Shown: positions 19,846 through 32,136, numbered from the stretch's first letter. The stretch is 64,000 bases of DNA from Paraburkholderia megapolitana (GCF_007556815.1 NZ_CP041745.1:1398501-1462500); one strand, 5' to 3'. Notes: generated from the letters alone by a model not told the origin. A program made the numbers and translations.

Positions 19846-20859
19846 ATGAAAGCGATCGAGATCACCGAATTCGGTGCGCCGGAAGTCTTGAAGCTCGCCG
19901 AGCGGCCGATGCCGGAGCCGAAGGCGGGCGAAGTGCTGATCAAGGTAGCGGCGTCGGGCATCAACCGGCCCGACGTGTTTCAACGCAAGGGCGCCTATGC
20001 GCCGCCGCCGGGTGCGTCCGATCTGCCGGGGCTCGAGGTGGCGGGCGAGATCGTCGGTGGGACGTTCGACGCGAAGCACAACCCGTTTGGCCTGAAGCTC
20101 GGCGATCGCGTGTGTGCACTGCTTGCGGGCGGGGGCTACGCGGAATATGCGGTGGCGCCGCTTGCGCAGTGTCTGCCGGTGCCGCAGGGACTGTCGGATG
20201 TCGAAGCGGCGTCGTTGCCGGAGACGTTCTTCACGGTGTGGAGCAATGTGTTCGACCGTGCGCAACTGGGCAACGGCGAGGGTGGTGCGAACGAGACGTT
20301 CCTGGTGCAGGGCGGTTCGAGCGGCATCGGCGTGACGGCAATCCAGATCGCGCACGCACTTGGATTTCGCGTACTCGCCACAGCGGGTTCGGACGACAAA
20401 TGCCGTGCATGCGAAGCGCTCGGTGCCGAACGTGCGATCAACTACAAGACCGAAGACTTCGTCGAGGTCGTGAAGTCGCTGACCAACGACCGCGGTGTCG
20501 ACGTCATTCTCGATATGGTGGCCGGCAGCTACGTACCGCGCGAACTGACGGCGCTTGCGGACGGCGGCCGGCTGGTGGTGATTGCGCTGCTCGGCGGTGC
20601 GAAGGCGGAGATCAATCTGAACGACGTGCTGCGCCGGCGCCTCACCATTACGGGCTCGACGCTGCGCCCGCGGCCGGTCGAGTTCAAGGCGAAGATTGCA
20701 GCGCGTTTGAAAGAGCATGTATGGCCGCATCTGGAGAGCGGTCGCATCAAGCCGATCGTGTATCAGGTGTTTCCGGCGGCACAGGCAGCGGACGCCCACA
20801 CGCTGATGGAAAGCAGCACGCACGTGGGCAAGATCGTGCTGGACTGGCGTGCCGCGTAA
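19846..20859 (+). CDS. NAD(P)H-quinone oxidoreductase, zinc-independent MDR family (PIG3/QorA type)
   Basis: A 337-residue medium-chain reductase. The N-terminal GroES-like domain has ASGINRPDVFQRKGAYAPPP and PGLEVAGEIVGG, the quinone oxidoreductase pattern. The zinc ligands of alcohol dehydrogenases are absent. The NADPH-binding Rossmann motif is VQGGSSGIGVTAIQIA at about residue 150. It reduces quinones or enals with NADPH. It lies between the pnp terminator and tpiA, transcribed the same way. Confidence 0.92.
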   Translation: MKAIEITEFGAPEVLKLAERPMPEPKAGEVLIKVAASGINRPDVFQRKGAYAPPPGASDLPGLEVAGEIVGGTFDAKHNPFGLKLGDRVCALLAGGGYAEYAVAPLAQCLPVPQGLSDVEAASLPETFFTVWSNVFDRAQLGNGEGGANETFLVQGGSSGIGVTAIQIAHALGFRVLATAGSDDKCRACEALGAERAINYKTEDFVEVVKSLTNDRGVDVILDMVAGSYVPRELTALADGGRLVVIALLGGAKAEINLNDVLRRRLTITGSTLRPRPVEFKAKIAARLKEHVWPHLESGRIKPIVYQVFPAAQAADAHTLMESSTHVGKIVLDWRAA

Positions 20860-20958
20860 TAAGGTGCACATACATGATGCACGCGGTTTGACCCGATCCC
20901 GCCGCGCACAGTAAAATTGCGCGTTTTGCGCGCCCGCTGTCACCGACCGAACGAGACG

Positions 20959-21729
20959 ATGTCGAAACAACGAACCAAACTGGTAGTCGGTAACTGGAAG
21001 ATGCATGGCCGGCTGGCCGACAACGCGGTGCTGCTCGAAGCGGTCGCGCAAGGTGTTCGCGGTCTGCAGGGCGCGGTGAAGGTCGGTGTGTGCGTGCCGC
21101 ATCCGTATCTCGCGCAGACGCAGGCGCTGCTCGCGGGCAGTCCGGTGCAGTGGGGTTCGCAGGACGTATCGGCGCACGAGCAAGGCGCCTATACCGGCGA
21201 AGTCGCCGCGGACATGGTCGCGGAGTTCGCTGCGACGCTGGCCATCGTCGGGCATTCGGAACGGCGTGGCTATCATCACGAAAGCGCGGATGTCGTCGGG
21301 ATCAAGGCGGAGCGGGCGCTGGCGGCAGGCCTCACGCCGATCGTCTGCGTCGGCGAAACGCTCGAGCAGCACGAAGCCGGTTTGGCGCAACAGGTAGTCG
21401 GCGGGCAGCTCGATGCAGTGCTCGCAAAACTGTCGCCGGCAGACGCGGCGCGGATCGTAGTCGCTTACGAGCCGGTCTGGGCGATCGGCACGGGCAAAAG
21501 TGCGACGGCGGCGCAGGCACAGGACGTTCACGCGTTCCTGCGTGCGCGTCTCGCACAGAAGGGCGCGGCGGTCGGCGCCGTGACGCTGCTGTATGGCGGC
21601 AGCGTGAAGCCGGAGAATGCGCAAGAATTGTTTGGTCAGCAGGATATCGATGGCGGCCTGATTGGCGGCGCATCGTTGAAGGCACAGGATTTCCTCGCAA
21701 TCTGCAGTGCGGCGGCCGCGGCGCTTTGA
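20959..21729 (+). CDS. tpiA: Triose-phosphate isomerase
   Basis: A 256-residue glycolytic TIM barrel interconverting DHAP and glyceraldehyde 3-phosphate. Active-site elements are all present: Lys in VVGNWKMHG, His in AIVGHSERR, Glu in [15 protein letters not shown], and the phosphate loop [13 protein letters not shown] 20959 ([14 protein letters not shown]) matches homologues. It is followed by secG, a common betaproteobacterial order. Confidence 0.98.
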   Translation: MSKQRTKLVVGNWKMHGRLADNAVLLEAVAQGVRGLQGAVKVGVCVPHPYLAQTQALLAGSPVQWGSQDVSAHEQGAYTGEVAADMVAEFAATLAIVGHSERRGYHHESADVVGIKAERALAAGLTPIVCVGETLEQHEAGLAQQVVGGQLDAVLAKLSPADAARIVVAYEPVWAIGTGKSATAAQAQDVHAFLRARLAQKGAAVGAVTLLYGGSVKPENAQELFGQQDIDGGLIGGASLKAQDFLAICSAAAAAL

Positions 21730-21812
21730 GCGGGCGACGGGCAGGGCGAGGTGACTCATGACGGCGCGCGCACAGTGCGTCGCCCGATTAAATAAAGACT
21801 CAGGTGGGTGTG

Positions 21813-22190
21813 ATGCTGTATTTGAAAACGTTGATTATCGTGGTTCAGTTGCTGTCGGCGCTGGGGGTCATCGGCCTCGTTTTGCTGCAGCACGGCAAGG
21901 GTGCCGACATGGGTGCGGCATTCGGTAGCGGTGCCTCAGGCAGCCTGTTCGGTGCGACCGGTTCGGCCAACTTTCTGTCGCGCACAACGGCGGTGCTGGC
22001 CGCTGTCTTCTTCGTGACGACACTGGCGCTCACGTACCTTGGCGCCTACAAATCGAGGCCTTCCGCAGGCGTGCTCGGCGAAGCCGTTACCGCTCCGGTG
22101 GCCGCTTCCGCAGCGTCGGTGCCGGCTGGTGTTTCGACGCCTGCCGCACCTGCTGCTGCATCGAAGCCGGGCCAGGACGTACCGAAATAA
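21813..22190 (+). CDS. secG: Preprotein translocase subunit SecG
   Basis: A 125-residue inner-membrane protein of the SecYEG channel. It has two membrane helices (LIIVVQLLSALGVIGLVLL and AVLAAVFFVTTLALTYLGAY) around the conserved QHGKGADMGAAFGSGASGSL loop. The C-terminal tail of about 40 residues is rich in Ala, Pro, Ser and Val. ATG 21813 is preferred over GTG 21804 because the family starts at MLYLKTLI and CAGGTGGG lies at Shine-Dalgarno distance. Confidence 0.95.
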   Translation: MLYLKTLIIVVQLLSALGVIGLVLLQHGKGADMGAAFGSGASGSLFGATGSANFLSRTTAVLAAVFFVTTLALTYLGAYKSRPSAGVLGEAVTAPVAASAASVPAGVSTPAAPAAASKPGQDVPK

Positions 22191-22217
22191 AATTTTCGAA
22201 CGACGCGCTTTTGTGCG

Positions 22218-22246
22218 TTGAACAAACTGTTTAAACCAGTTACAAT
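22218..22246 (+). promoter_or_regulatory. Promoter of tRNA-Leu
   Basis: TTGAAC (22218-22223) and TACAAT (22241-22246) are separated by exactly 17 bases. The predicted start is about 50 bases before the mature tRNA. Confidence 0.7.
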
Positions 22247-22303
22247 TCAAGTCTTGCAGCGATTCGCGGGTTTTATACGCAGTTTTCCCGGATTGCAGAC
22301 AGT

Positions 22304-22388
22304 GCCGACGTGGTGAAATTGGTAGACACGCTATCTTGAGGGGGTAGTGGCGAAAGCTGTGCGAGTTCGAGTCTCGCCGTCGGCACCA
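22304..22388 (+). tRNA. tRNA-Leu, anticodon GAG, CCA encoded
   Basis: An 85-base class II tRNA. The acceptor arms GCCGACG (22304-22310) and CGTCGGC (22378-22384) pair perfectly, followed by A-CCA. The anticodon stem is CTATC/GGTAG with loop TTGAGGG, giving anticodon GAG (reads CUC and CUU). A long variable arm (GGCGAAAGCT region) and the T arm GCGAG-TTCGAGT-CTCGC are present. Confidence 0.97.
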
Positions 22389-22399
22389 ATGTTATTCTT

Positions 22400-22436
22400 A
22401 ATGCCAGCCGCTTGCTTCGCTACGGCTGGCATTTTT
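22400..22436 (+). terminator. Rho-independent terminator after tRNA-Leu
   Basis: ATGCCAGCCG (22401-22410) pairs perfectly with CGGCTGGCAT (22423-22432), followed by T5. It separates the tRNA from the nuo operon. Confidence 0.92.
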
Positions 22437-22446
22437 ACTTCCGCTT

Positions 22447-22471
22447 CGCTGTTTACCATGAGCTAACAGCG
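22447..22471. promoter_or_regulatory. Inverted repeat in the nuo upstream region
   Basis: CGCTGTT (22447-22453) and AACAGCG (22465-22471) are exact inverted copies around an 11-base centre. It lies about 80-100 bp before the nuoA start, where the nuo promoter should be, and could be an operator. No clear -35/-10 pair is visible. Confidence 0.35.
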
Positions 22472-22548
22472 TCAAGCAGGCCGAAGTAATTTCGCGTCGG
22501 GTTGCTCGGCTCCTGGCGACACACAGAACCAACCGATTGAGGATAGTC

Positions 22549-22908
22549 TTGAACCTCGCAGCCTATTTCCCCGTTTTGTTGTTCCTCCTCGTGGGTACCG
22601 GTTTAGGCGTAGCACTGGTCGGCATTGGCAAGATCCTTGGTCCCAACAGGCCCGACACCGCGAAGAACGCACCGTACGAGTGCGGCTTCGAGGCATTCGA
22701 GGACGCACGCATGAAGTTCGACGTGCGCTACTACCTCGTGGCCATTCTCTTCATCATTTTCGATCTGGAAACGGCATTCCTGTTCCCGTGGGGCGTGGCC
22801 CTGCGCGACATCGGCTGGCCGGGCTTCATGGCTATGATGATTTTCCTGCTCGAATTCCTGCTGGGCTTCGCCTATATCTGGAAGAAGGGCGGTCTCGATT
22901 GGGAATGA
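22549..22908 (+). CDS. nuoA: NADH-quinone oxidoreductase subunit A
   Basis: First gene of the complete complex I operon (nuoA to nuoN). The 119-residue membrane subunit has three helices and the conserved loop [20 protein letters not shown]. The start is TTG 22549, preceded by GAGGA at six bases; the product [11 protein letters not shown] matches homologues, and no ATG is available before the conserved region. Confidence 0.96.
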   Translation: MNLAAYFPVLLFLLVGTGLGVALVGIGKILGPNRPDTAKNAPYECGFEAFEDARMKFDVRYYLVAILFIIFDLETAFLFPWGVALRDIGWPGFMAMMIFLLEFLLGFAYIWKKGGLDWE

Positions 22909-22970
22909 CGGGTTAAATGCCGGTTTGCATGGGCGGCCATGGCTAGCCGCCCGTCTGGAGTGGAAAGCAA

Positions 22971-23450
22971 ATGAGTATCGAAGGGGTCTTGAAGGAAGGG
23001 TTTGTCACCACCACGGCTGACAAACTGATCAACTGGACGCGCACCGGCTCGTTGTGGCCGATGACGTTCGGTCTCGCGTGTTGCGCGGTCGAGATGATGC
23101 ATGCGGGCGCTGCTCGCTACGACCTCGACCGTTTCGGCGTCGTGTTTCGTCCAAGTCCGCGGCAGTCGGACGTGATGATCGTCGCGGGCACGCTGTGCAA
23201 CAAGATGGCGCCGGCTCTGCGCAAGGTCTACGACCAGATGGCCGAGCCGCGCTGGGTCATCTCGATGGGGTCGTGCGCGAATGGCGGCGGCTACTACCAT
23301 TACTCGTACTCGGTGGTGCGCGGCTGCGACCGTATCGTACCGGTCGACGTCTACGTGCCGGGCTGTCCGCCCACGGCGGAGGCGCTGGTCTACGGTGTGA
23401 TCCAGCTGCAGGCGAAGATCCGCCGCACCAACACCATCGCCCGACAATAA
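22971..23450 (+). CDS. nuoB: NADH-quinone oxidoreductase subunit B
   Basis: A 159-residue subunit that holds iron-sulfur cluster N2, the last electron carrier before quinone. The tandem Cys37-Cys38 ([12 protein letters not shown]) and the later Cys in [13 protein letters not shown] and [11 protein letters not shown] are the cluster ligands. It sits in the peripheral arm next to NuoD. The ribosome-binding site GGAGTGG precedes ATG 22971. Confidence 0.98.
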
Positions 23451-23470
23451 GGCCAGAGCCCCCCCACAAT

Positions 23471-24073
23471 ATGGCAAGCAAACTCGAGACCCTGAAAGCG
23501 AACCTCGAGGCGGCGTTCGGCGGCCGTCTGGTGAGCGTCACCGAAGCGATCGGCGAGCTGACGATCGTCGTCAAGGCAAGCGAATACCTTGATGTGGTGA
23601 AGCGTCTGCGCGACGATCCCACGCTGCGCTTCGAGCAGTTGATGGACCTGTGTGGCGTCGATTATCAGACGTACGGCGACGGTGCCTACGAAGGCCCGCG
23701 TTTCGCGGCCGTGCTGCATCTGCTGTCGGTGGCGAACAACTGGCGTCTGCGCGTGCGCGCGTTCGCACCGGACGACGAAGTACCCATCCTCGCTTCGGTG
23801 GTCGACATCTGGAGTTCAGCCAACTGGTACGAGCGCGAAGCGTTCGACCTCTTCGGCATCGTCTTCGAAGGCCATCCTGACCTGCGCCGCATCCTGACCG
23901 ACTACGGTTTCATCGGTCACCCGTTCCGCAAGGATTTCCCTGTTTCCGGCTACGTCGAAATGCGTTACGACCCGGAAGAGAAGCGCGTCGTCTATCAGCC
24001 GGTGACGATCGAGCCGCGGGAAATCACGCCGCGCGTGATCCGTGAGGATCACTATGGCGGTCTGAAACACTAA
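23471..24073 (+). CDS. nuoC: NADH-quinone oxidoreductase subunit C
   Basis: A 200-residue 30-kDa subunit of the peripheral arm, separate from NuoD (unlike the E. coli fusion). Signature segments are [20 protein letters not shown] and [22 protein letters not shown] 23471 ([16 protein letters not shown]) lies 20 bp after the nuoB stop. nuoD follows after 9 bp. Confidence 0.97.
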   Translation: MASKLETLKANLEAAFGGRLVSVTEAIGELTIVVKASEYLDVVKRLRDDPTLRFEQLMDLCGVDYQTYGDGAYEGPRFAAVLHLLSVANNWRLRVRAFAPDDEVPILASVVDIWSSANWYEREAFDLFGIVFEGHPDLRRILTDYGFIGHPFRKDFPVSGYVEMRYDPEEKRVVYQPVTIEPREITPRVIREDHYGGLKH

Positions 24074-24082
24074 GAGAACGCC

Positions 24083-25336
<1,254 letters not shown>

Positions 25337-25480
25337 GTTGGATCGTTAGGCGATCATCATCAAGGCGCGTGCCGCCGTAGCTTCAAGGCGCGCGTTCAGC
25401 AAAGGAACGCCGGGTCTGTCGCAACACGTGGTGCGCGGCAGGTTTTCGTTCGGTAGGAATTGAAAGAGTCGTGTCTGAAA

Positions 25481-25966
25481 ATGATCTCAGCTGAAGGCCT
25501 GAAAGAAATCGATCGTGCGCTGACGAAGTATCCCGCCGATCAGAAACAGTCCGCCGTGATGTCGGCGCTTGCCGTCGCTCAGGAAGAGCACGGCTGGCTG
25601 TCGCCCGAACTGATGCAGTTCGTCGCGGACTATCTCGGCATGCCGGCGGTCGCCGTGCAGGAGGTCGCGACCTTCTACACGATGTACGAGACCTCGCCGG
25701 TCGGTCGCTACAAGATCACGCTCTGCACCAACCTGCCGTGCCAGCTCGGCCCGGACGGCGGCTCCGAGAACGCCGCCAGCTATCTGAAACAGAAGCTCGG
25801 CATCGACTTCGGCGAAACCACCGCCGACGGCAAGTTCACGCTGAAAGAAGGCGAGTGCATGGGGTCGTGCGGCGACGCGCCGGTGATGCTGGTGAACAAC
25901 CACCGCATGTGCAGCTTCATGAGCCGCGCGAAGATCGACCAGTTGCTCGAGGAACTTTCGAAATGA
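25481..25966 (+). CDS. nuoE: NADH-quinone oxidoreductase subunit E
   Basis: A 161-residue thioredoxin-like subunit of the NADH module that binds the 2Fe-2S cluster N1a. The four Cys ligands are in LCTNLPCQL (two) and [12 protein letters not shown] (two). ATG 25481 is chosen by homology ([13 protein letters not shown]); the Shine-Dalgarno is weak, and an in-frame TTG at 25460 is less likely. Its TGA overlaps the ATG of nuoF. Confidence 0.95.
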   Translation: MISAEGLKEIDRALTKYPADQKQSAVMSALAVAQEEHGWLSPELMQFVADYLGMPAVAVQEVATFYTMYETSPVGRYKITLCTNLPCQLGPDGGSENAASYLKQKLGIDFGETTADGKFTLKEGECMGSCGDAPVMLVNNHRMCSFMSRAKIDQLLEELSK

Positions 25967-27291
25967 CGTCTTTACACGATCGTCACATCAAACCGCTGAT
26001 TCTCGCCAATCTAACCGGCGACAACTGGCATCTCGAAGACTACGTCGCGCGCGGTGGCTACAAGCAGCTGCGCCGTATCCTCGAAGAAAAAATTCCGCCC
26101 GAGCAGGTGATCGCCGACGTCAAGGCATCGGGTCTGCGTGGCCGTGGCGGTGCGGGCTTCCCGACCGGCCTGAAGTGGAGCTTCATGCCGCGCCAGTTTC
26201 CGGGGCAGAAGTACCTCGTCTGCAATTCGGACGAAGGCGAACCGGGCACGTTCAAGGACCGCGACATCCTGCGCTGGAATCCGCATTCGCTGATCGAAGG
26301 CATGGCGATCGGTGCGTACGCGATGGGTATCACGGTCGGCTACAACTATATCCACGGCGAAATCTGGGAAACCTACAAGCGCTTTGAAGAAGCGCTCGAC
26401 GAAGCGCGCCGCGCGGGTTTCCTCGGCGACAACATCATGGGTTCGGGTTTCAAGTTCGAACTGCATGCGCACCACGGTTACGGCGCCTATATTTGCGGCG
26501 AAGAAACCGCGCTGCTCGAATCGCTCGAAGGCAAGAAGGGCCAGCCGCGCTTCAAGCCGCCGTTCCCGGCGAGCTTCGGCGTGTACGGCAAGCCGACCAC
26601 TATCAATAACACCGAGACTTTCGCCGCTGTGCCGTTCCTGCTCGAGATCGGTCCGCAAGCGTATCTCGAACTCGGCAAGCCGAATAACGGTGGCACGAAG
26701 ATCTTCTCGATCTCTGGCGACATCGAGCGCCCGGGCAATTACGAAGTGCCGCTCGGCACGCCGTTCGCCACGCTGATGGAACTGGCCGGCGGCATGCGCG
26801 GCGGCCGCAAGATCAAGGCAGTGATTCCTGGCGGTTCGTCGGCACCGGTCATTCCGGGCGACCTGATGATGCAGACCGACCTCGACTACGACGCCATCGC
26901 GAAGGCCGGCTCGATGCTCGGCTCCGGCGCGGTGATCGTGATGGACGAGACGCGCTGCATGGTGCGCTCGCTGCTGCGTCTGTCGTACTTCTACTACGAA
27001 GAATCGTGCGGTCAGTGCACGCCGTGCCGCGAAGGCACGGGCTGGCTGTATCGCGTCGTGCATCGCATCGAACACGGCTTGGGTCGCAAGGAAGATCTCG
27101 ACCTGCTGAACTCGGTGGCTGAAAACATCATGGGCCGCACCATCTGTGCGCTCGGCGATGCGGCGGCGATGCCGGTGCGCGGCATGCTGAAGCACTACTG
27201 GGACGAATTCGAATATCACGTTGCCAACAAGCGTTGCCTCGTCGGCGGTCACGCCGGGGCAGCAGCGGCACCGGAAACGGTCGCTGCTTGA
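25963..27291 (+). CDS. nuoF: NADH-quinone oxidoreductase subunit F
   Basis: A 442-residue subunit that oxidises NADH, carrying FMN and the 4Fe-4S cluster N3. The nucleotide-binding [15 protein letters not shown] and [14 protein letters not shown] motifs are followed by the cluster motif [16 protein letters not shown], with a further Cys in TICALGDAA. The start overlaps the nuoE stop (ATGA), so translation is coupled. Confidence 0.98.
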   Translation: MTSLHDRHIKPLILANLTGDNWHLEDYVARGGYKQLRRILEEKIPPEQVIADVKASGLRGRGGAGFPTGLKWSFMPRQFPGQKYLVCNSDEGEPGTFKDRDILRWNPHSLIEGMAIGAYAMGITVGYNYIHGEIWETYKRFEEALDEARRAGFLGDNIMGSGFKFELHAHHGYGAYICGEETALLESLEGKKGQPRFKPPFPASFGVYGKPTTINNTETFAAVPFLLEIGPQAYLELGKPNNGGTKIFSISGDIERPGNYEVPLGTPFATLMELAGGMRGGRKIKAVIPGGSSAPVIPGDLMMQTDLDYDAIAKAGSMLGSGAVIVMDETRCMVRSLLRLSYFYYEESCGQCTPCREGTGWLYRVVHRIEHGLGRKEDLDLLNSVAENIMGRTICALGDAAAMPVRGMLKHYWDEFEYHVANKRCLVGGHAGAAAAPETVAA

Positions 27292-27381
27292 GCGGCATCA
27301 CGGCAACCGCGCGCAGGTCGGCATCACGCTGATCAGCGAGCGAACGATTGAGCGGTATCAGGTTAAGGAAGATTGACCATC

Positions 27382-29724
27382 ATGGTTGAACTTGAAATAG
27401 ACGGCAAGAAGGTCGAGGTGGCCGAAGGCAGCATGGTGATCCAGGCTGCGCATAAGGTCGACACCTACATTCCTCACTTCTGCTATCACAAGAAGCTGTC
27501 GATTGCGGCCAACTGCCGTATGTGCCTCGTCGAAGTCGAGAAGATGCCGAAGGCGGTGCCCGCGTGTGCCACGCCGGTGTCGGCGGGCATGATCGTGCGC
27601 ACGAAGTCCGACAAGGCGGTGAAGGCCCAGCAGTCCGTGATGGAATTCCTGCTGATCAACCACCCGCTCGACTGCCCGATCTGCGATCAGGGCGGCGAAT
27701 GCCAGTTGCAGGATCTGGCGGTCGGTTACGGCAAGTCGTCGTCGCGCTACAGCGAAGAGAAGCGCGTCGTGTTCCACAAGAACGTCGGCCCGCTGATCTC
27801 GATGGAAGAGATGACGCGCTGCATCCACTGCACGCGCTGCGTGCGCTTCGGCCAGGAAGTGGCCGGTGTGATGGAACTCGGTATGCTGGGTCGCGGCGAG
27901 CATTCGGAAATCACGTCGTTCGTCGGCAAGACGGTCGACTCCGAACTGTCGGGCAACATGATCGACCTGTGCCCGGTCGGTGCGCTCACGAGCAAGCCGT
28001 TCCGCTACAGCGCCCGTACGTGGGAACTGTCGCGTCGCAAGTCGGTGAGCCCGCATGATTCCGTCGGCGCGAACCTCGTCGTCCAGGTCAAGAACAACCG
28101 CGTGATGCGCGTGCTGCCGTTTGAGAACGAAGCGATCAACGAATGCTGGATCTCGGACAAGGACCGCTTCTCGTACGAAGGGTTGAACAGCCCCGAGCGC
28201 CTGACGCAACCGATGTTGAAGCAGGGCGGCAAGTGGGTCGAAACCGACTGGCAAACCGCGCTTGAATACGTCGCGAAGGGATTGAACGGCATCAAGGGCG
28301 ACCACGGTGCAAATGCATTGGCCGCGCTCGCCAGCCCGCACAGCACCGTCGAAGAACTGTTCCTGCTGAAGCAACTCGCGCAGGCAGTCGGTACCCCGAA
28401 CATCGATTTCCGTCTGCGTCAGTCGGACTTCTCGGCAGCCGCTACCGGCACGCCGTGGCTCGGCACGAAGATCGCCGAACTGTCGAACGTCGATGCGGTA
28501 CTCGTGATCGGCTCGTTCCTGCGCCGCGATCATCCGCTGCTGGCCGCGCGTCTGCGCCAGGCGGCGAAGTCGGGCGCGAAGCTGACGTTGCTGCAGGCCA
28601 CGAAAGACGACGCACTGATTCCGCAAGCGCAGCGTATCGCTGCAGCGCCGTCGGCATGGCTCAACGAACTCGCGGGCATCGCTGCCGCCGTGTCGGAAGC
28701 GCGTAGCGTCGCGTTGCCCGAAGCGTTTGCCGGCGTGCAGGCGAGCGCCGCCGCGAAGCAGGTCGCTGCGTCGCTGGCTAGCGCTAGCGATGAGCATCGC
28801 TTCGTGCTGCTCGGTAACAGCGCAGTCCAGCATCCGGAATTCGCCCGTATCCACGCCGCTGCGCAGTGGATTGCAGAGCAGACCGGCGCGACGCTCGGCT
28901 TCCTGCCGGAAGCCGCGAACACGGTCGGTGCGCATCTGGTCAACGCATTGCCGGGCGCAGGCGGCCTGAACGCACGCGAAGCGTTTGAGCAGCCGCGCAA
29001 GGGCTATCTGCTGCTGAACCTCGAACCTGAATTCGATACGGCGAACCCGGCTCAAGCGCTCGCAGCGTTGAACCAGGCAGAGATGGTTGTCGTGATGTCG
29101 CCGTTCCAGACCGGCGCCGACTATGCCGACGTACTGCTGCCGGTTGCACCGTTCACGGAAACCTCCGGTACTTTCGTCAACGCGGAAGGCTCGGTACAGA
29201 CTTTCAACGGCGTCGTGCGCCCGCTCGGCGAAACGCGTCCGGCGTGGAAGGTGCTGCGCGTGCTGGGCAATCTGCTCGGTGCGTCGGGCTTCGACTTCGA
29301 TACCGCGGAAGAAGTACGTGCAGCGGCACTCGACGGCGACTTCACGGCGCGTCTGTCGAACCGTACGGACACCGCGCTCGCACGTGGCGCGGCAGCGGCG
29401 GCATCAACGACAAACGGCGCGTTCGAGCGCATCGCCGATGTGCCGATCTACCACGCGGATGCACTCGTGCGTCGCGCCGAGTCGCTGCATCTGACCGCCG
29501 CGGCACGCGCCGCGAACACGGTCGGCCTGCCGGCGGCGCTGTTCGACAAGCTGGGTTTGAAGGATGGCGACGCAGTGCGCGTTCGTCAGGGTGAGCGCTC
29601 GGTGCAGTTGCCGGCCGTGCGCGATGCGAATCTTGCGGAGACGGTCGTCCGCGTATCGGCGGCTACGCCTGCCGGTGCAGCGCTGGGCAGCCTGTTCGGT
29701 GAACTGGTGGTGGAGAAGGCGTAA
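27382..29724 (+). CDS. nuoG: NADH-quinone oxidoreductase subunit G
   Basis: A 780-residue subunit carrying several clusters. The N-terminal ferredoxin-like 2Fe-2S site uses [16 protein letters not shown] and a later Cys. [18 protein letters not shown] is the His-plus-three-Cys cluster site, and [13 protein letters not shown] with LCPVGALT is the next 4Fe-4S site. The C-terminal part (from about residue 220) is the molybdopterin oxidoreductase-like domain without cofactor function. ATG 27382 follows AAGGAAG; TTG 27373 is an alternative. Confidence 0.97.
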   Translation: MVELEIDGKKVEVAEGSMVIQAAHKVDTYIPHFCYHKKLSIAANCRMCLVEVEKMPKAVPACATPVSAGMIVRTKSDKAVKAQQSVMEFLLINHPLDCPICDQGGECQLQDLAVGYGKSSSRYSEEKRVVFHKNVGPLISMEEMTRCIHCTRCVRFGQEVAGVMELGMLGRGEHSEITSFVGKTVDSELSGNMIDLCPVGALTSKPFRYSARTWELSRRKSVSPHDSVGANLVVQVKNNRVMRVLPFENEAINECWISDKDRFSYEGLNSPERLTQPMLKQGGKWVETDWQTALEYVAKGLNGIKGDHGANALAALASPHSTVEELFLLKQLAQAVGTPNIDFRLRQSDFSAAATGTPWLGTKIAELSNVDAVLVIGSFLRRDHPLLAARLRQAAKSGAKLTLLQATKDDALIPQAQRIAAAPSAWLNELAGIAAAVSEARSVALPEAFAGVQASAAAKQVAASLASASDEHRFVLLGNSAVQHPEFARIHAAAQWIAEQTGATLGFLPEAANTVGAHLVNALPGAGGLNAREAFEQPRKGYLLLNLEPEFDTANPAQALAALNQAEMVVVMSPFQTGADYADVLLPVAPFTETSGTFVNAEGSVQTFNGVVRPLGETRPAWKVLRVLGNLLGASGFDFDTAEEVRAAALDGDFTARLSNRTDTALARGAAAAASTTNGAFERIADVPIYHADALVRRAESLHLTAAARAANTVGLPAALFDKLGLKDGDAVRVRQGERSVQLPAVRDANLAETVVRVSAATPAGAALGSLFGELVVEKA

Positions 29725-30789
29725 ATGAGCTTGTTCGATACGATCAACTCGGGCGGCACCCAGCTTCTCGGCGTGGCATGGCCCACGGTGTGGGCACTGA
29801 TCCGCATCCTCGTGGTGTCCGTCGTGATCCTGCTGTGCGTGGCGTACCTGATTCTCTGGGAGCGCAAGCTGATCGGCTGGATGCACGTGCGGCTCGGCCC
29901 GAATCGCGTAGGCCCCGCCGGCTTGCTGCAACCTATCGCCGACGTGCTGAAGCTGCTGCTGAAAGAAGTCATTCAGCCGACCCAGGCAAGCCGCTGGATC
30001 TACCTGATCGCGCCGATCATGGTGGTGGTGCCGGCGTTCGCGGTGTGGGCGGTGATTCCGTTCCAGGCGGGCGCGGTACTCGGCAACATTAACGCCGGTC
30101 TGCTGTACGCGATGGCGATTTCGTCGGTTGGCGTGTACGGCGTGATTCTCGCCGGCTGGGCGTCGAACTCGAAGTACGCGTTCCTCGGCGCGATGCGCGC
30201 GGCGGCCCAGATGGTGTCGTACGAAATCTCGATGGGCTTCGCGCTCGTCGTCGTGCTGATGACCGCCGGTACGCTGAACCTGTCGGATATCGTCGGTTCG
30301 CAGGAGCGCGGCTTCTTCGCGGCGCACGGCGTGAACTTCCTGTCGTGGAACTGGCTGCCGCTGCTGCCGATGTTCGTCGTCTATTTCGTCTCAGGCATTG
30401 CCGAAACGAACCGCCACCCGTTCGACGTGGTGGAAGGGGAGTCGGAAATCGTCGCCGGTCACATGATCGATTACTCGGGGATGGCGTTCGCGCTGTTCTT
30501 CCTCGCCGAGTACATCAACATGATCGTGATCTCGGCGCTCGCTGCGACGCTGTTCCTCGGTGGCTGGAGCGCGCCGTTCGGGTTCCTGTCCTTCGTTCCG
30601 GGCATCGTCTGGCTCGTCGCGAAGATTTTCTTCCTGCTGTCGGTGTTCATCTGGGTGCGTGCAACGTTCCCGCGCTATCGCTATGACCAGATCATGCGTC
30701 TCGGCTGGAAGATTTTCATTCCGGTGTGCGTGGTGTGGCTGGTGGTGGTCGGCTTCTGGATCATGTCGCCGTGGAACATCTGGAAATAA
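29725..30789 (+). CDS. nuoH: NADH-quinone oxidoreductase subunit H
   Basis: A 354-residue membrane subunit with about eight helices that joins the peripheral and membrane arms near the quinone site. Diagnostic segments are [33 protein letters not shown] and [20 protein letters not shown]. The ATG directly follows the nuoG stop, with GGAGAAGG inside the end of nuoG acting as ribosome-binding site. Confidence 0.98.
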   Translation: MSLFDTINSGGTQLLGVAWPTVWALIRILVVSVVILLCVAYLILWERKLIGWMHVRLGPNRVGPAGLLQPIADVLKLLLKEVIQPTQASRWIYLIAPIMVVVPAFAVWAVIPFQAGAVLGNINAGLLYAMAISSVGVYGVILAGWASNSKYAFLGAMRAAAQMVSYEISMGFALVVVLMTAGTLNLSDIVGSQERGFFAAHGVNFLSWNWLPLLPMFVVYFVSGIAETNRHPFDVVEGESEIVAGHMIDYSGMAFALFFLAEYINMIVISALAATLFLGGWSAPFGFLSFVPGIVWLVAKIFFLLSVFIWVRATFPRYRYDQIMRLGWKIFIPVCVVWLVVVGFWIMSPWNIWK

Positions 30790-30804
30790 TGGACGGATCC
30801 CGCA

Positions 30805-31296
30805 ATGAGTAACCCAATCCAGAACTTCTTCAAGACATTCTTCCTGACCGAGCTGTTGCAGGGTCTCGCGCTGACCGGACGTTACACGTTCAAGCGCAAG
30901 GTGACCGTGCAGTTCCCGGAAGAGAAAACGCCGATTTCGCCGCGCTTTCGCGGGCTGCACGCGCTGCGCCGCTATGAGAACGGCGAAGAGCGCTGCATCG
31001 CCTGCAAGCTGTGCGAAGCGGTGTGCCCGGCACTCGCCATCACGATCGAATCGGAAACGCGCGCGGACAACACGCGCCGCACGACGCGCTACGACATCGA
31101 TCTGACCAAATGCATTTTCTGTGGTTTCTGCGAAGAAAGCTGCCCCGTCGATTCGATCGTCGAGACGCACATTCTCGAATATCACGGCGAAAAGCGCGGC
31201 GATCTGTATTTCACGAAGGACATGCTGCTGGCCGTCGGCGACCGCTACGAAGCGGAAATCGCGGCGAACAAGGAAGCCGACGCAAAGTACCGCTGA
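30805..31296 (+). CDS. nuoI: NADH-quinone oxidoreductase subunit I
   Basis: A 163-residue ferredoxin-like subunit with two 4Fe-4S clusters (N6a and N6b): [12 protein letters not shown] and [14 protein letters not shown]. It relays electrons from NuoG to NuoB. It lies 15 bp after nuoH. A 156-bp gap with a strong hairpin separates it from nuoJ. Confidence 0.98.
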   Translation: MSNPIQNFFKTFFLTELLQGLALTGRYTFKRKVTVQFPEEKTPISPRFRGLHALRRYENGEERCIACKLCEAVCPALAITIESETRADNTRRTTRYDIDLTKCIFCGFCEESCPVDSIVETHILEYHGEKRGDLYFTKDMLLAVGDRYEAEIAANKEADAKYR

Positions 31297-31326
31297 TGCA
31301 CGCTATACCGGCCCGCAGCTGGGTCG

Positions 31327-31351
31327 GTGCCGCGGCTTGCCGCCGCGGCAC
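31327..31351 (+). other. Strong GC hairpin between nuoI and nuoJ
   Basis: GTGCCGCGGC (31327-31336) pairs perfectly with GCCGCGGCAC (31342-31351) around TTGCC. No T-run follows. It lies in the only sizeable gap inside the second half of the operon and may mark mRNA processing or partial attenuation. Confidence 0.6.
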
Positions 31352-31452
31352 GGCGCGCTTGTGCCCAACGCTTGTGCCCAGGAAGGCGCGCGCTGCAGGG
31401 CGCAACGCCCACGAACAACGCCTGACGATGGCCTAACGATGAACCGGTAATC

Positions 31453-32136
31453 ATGGAATTCACGACCGTACTGTTCTACATCTTCGCGCTGCTACTGACT
31501 GTGTCAGGGCTGAAGGTGATCACTTCGCGCAACCCGGTGGCTGCCGCACTGTTCCTCGTGCTCGCGTTTTTCAACGCGGCCGCGATCTGGATGCTGCTGG
31601 AGGCGGAATTCCTCGCCATCCTGCTGGTGCTCGTCTACGTCGGCGCGGTGATGGTGCTGTTCCTGTTCGTCGTGATGATGCTGGACATCAACCTCGACGT
31701 GCTGCGACGCGACTTCAAACGCTTCGTGCCGACGGCGACGGTGGTCGGCGCGATCATCGTGGTCGAAACCGCGCTGATCCTGCTGCACGGCTACGGCAAC
31801 ACGCTGACGCCGGTGCGCGACGTATCGGCGGGTGTTGCCGGTGCGACGGCCGACTGGTCGAACACGCGCCTGATCGGCAAGCTGATCTACACCGACTACA
31901 TCTTCGCGTTCGAAATTGCCGGTCTCGTGCTGCTTGTCGCGATCATCGCGGCCATTGCACTGACCACGCGCCACGCGAAAGACAGCAAGCGCCAGAAGAT
32001 TTCCGACCAGGTCAAGGTACGCAGCCAGGACCGCGTGCGGATCGTGAAGATGGCATCCGAAAAGAGCGAGCCGGAAGCTGCACCAGCCCCGGCTGCGGAT
32101 GCGGCCCCCGGCGCGGCTCCGGCCAGCAAAGCCTGA
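31453..32136 (+). CDS. nuoJ: NADH-quinone oxidoreductase subunit J
   Basis: A 227-residue membrane subunit, longer than the E. coli protein because of a C-terminal cytoplasmic tail (about residues 180-227) rich in Lys, then Glu, Pro and Ala. The core has five helices and the conserved [20 protein letters not shown] segment with its pi-bulge region. It lies 17 bp before nuoK. Confidence 0.96.
   Translation: MEFTTVLFYIFALLLTVSGLKVITSRNPVAAALFLVLAFFNAAAIWMLLEAEFLAILLVLVYVGAVMVLFLFVVMMLDINLDVLRRDFKRFVPTATVVGAIIVVETALILLHGYGNTLTPVRDVSAGVAGATADWSNTRLIGKLIYTDYIFAFEIAGLVLLVAIIAAIALTTRHAKDSKRQKISDQVKVRSQDRVRIVKMASEKSEPEAAPAPAADAAPGAAPASKA

Noticed and set aside
25361..25390. Repeated TCAAGGCGCG in the nuoD-nuoE gap
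   Set aside because: Two copies of a 10-base GC-rich word in a GC-rich gap; too short and isolated to call a regulatory repeat.
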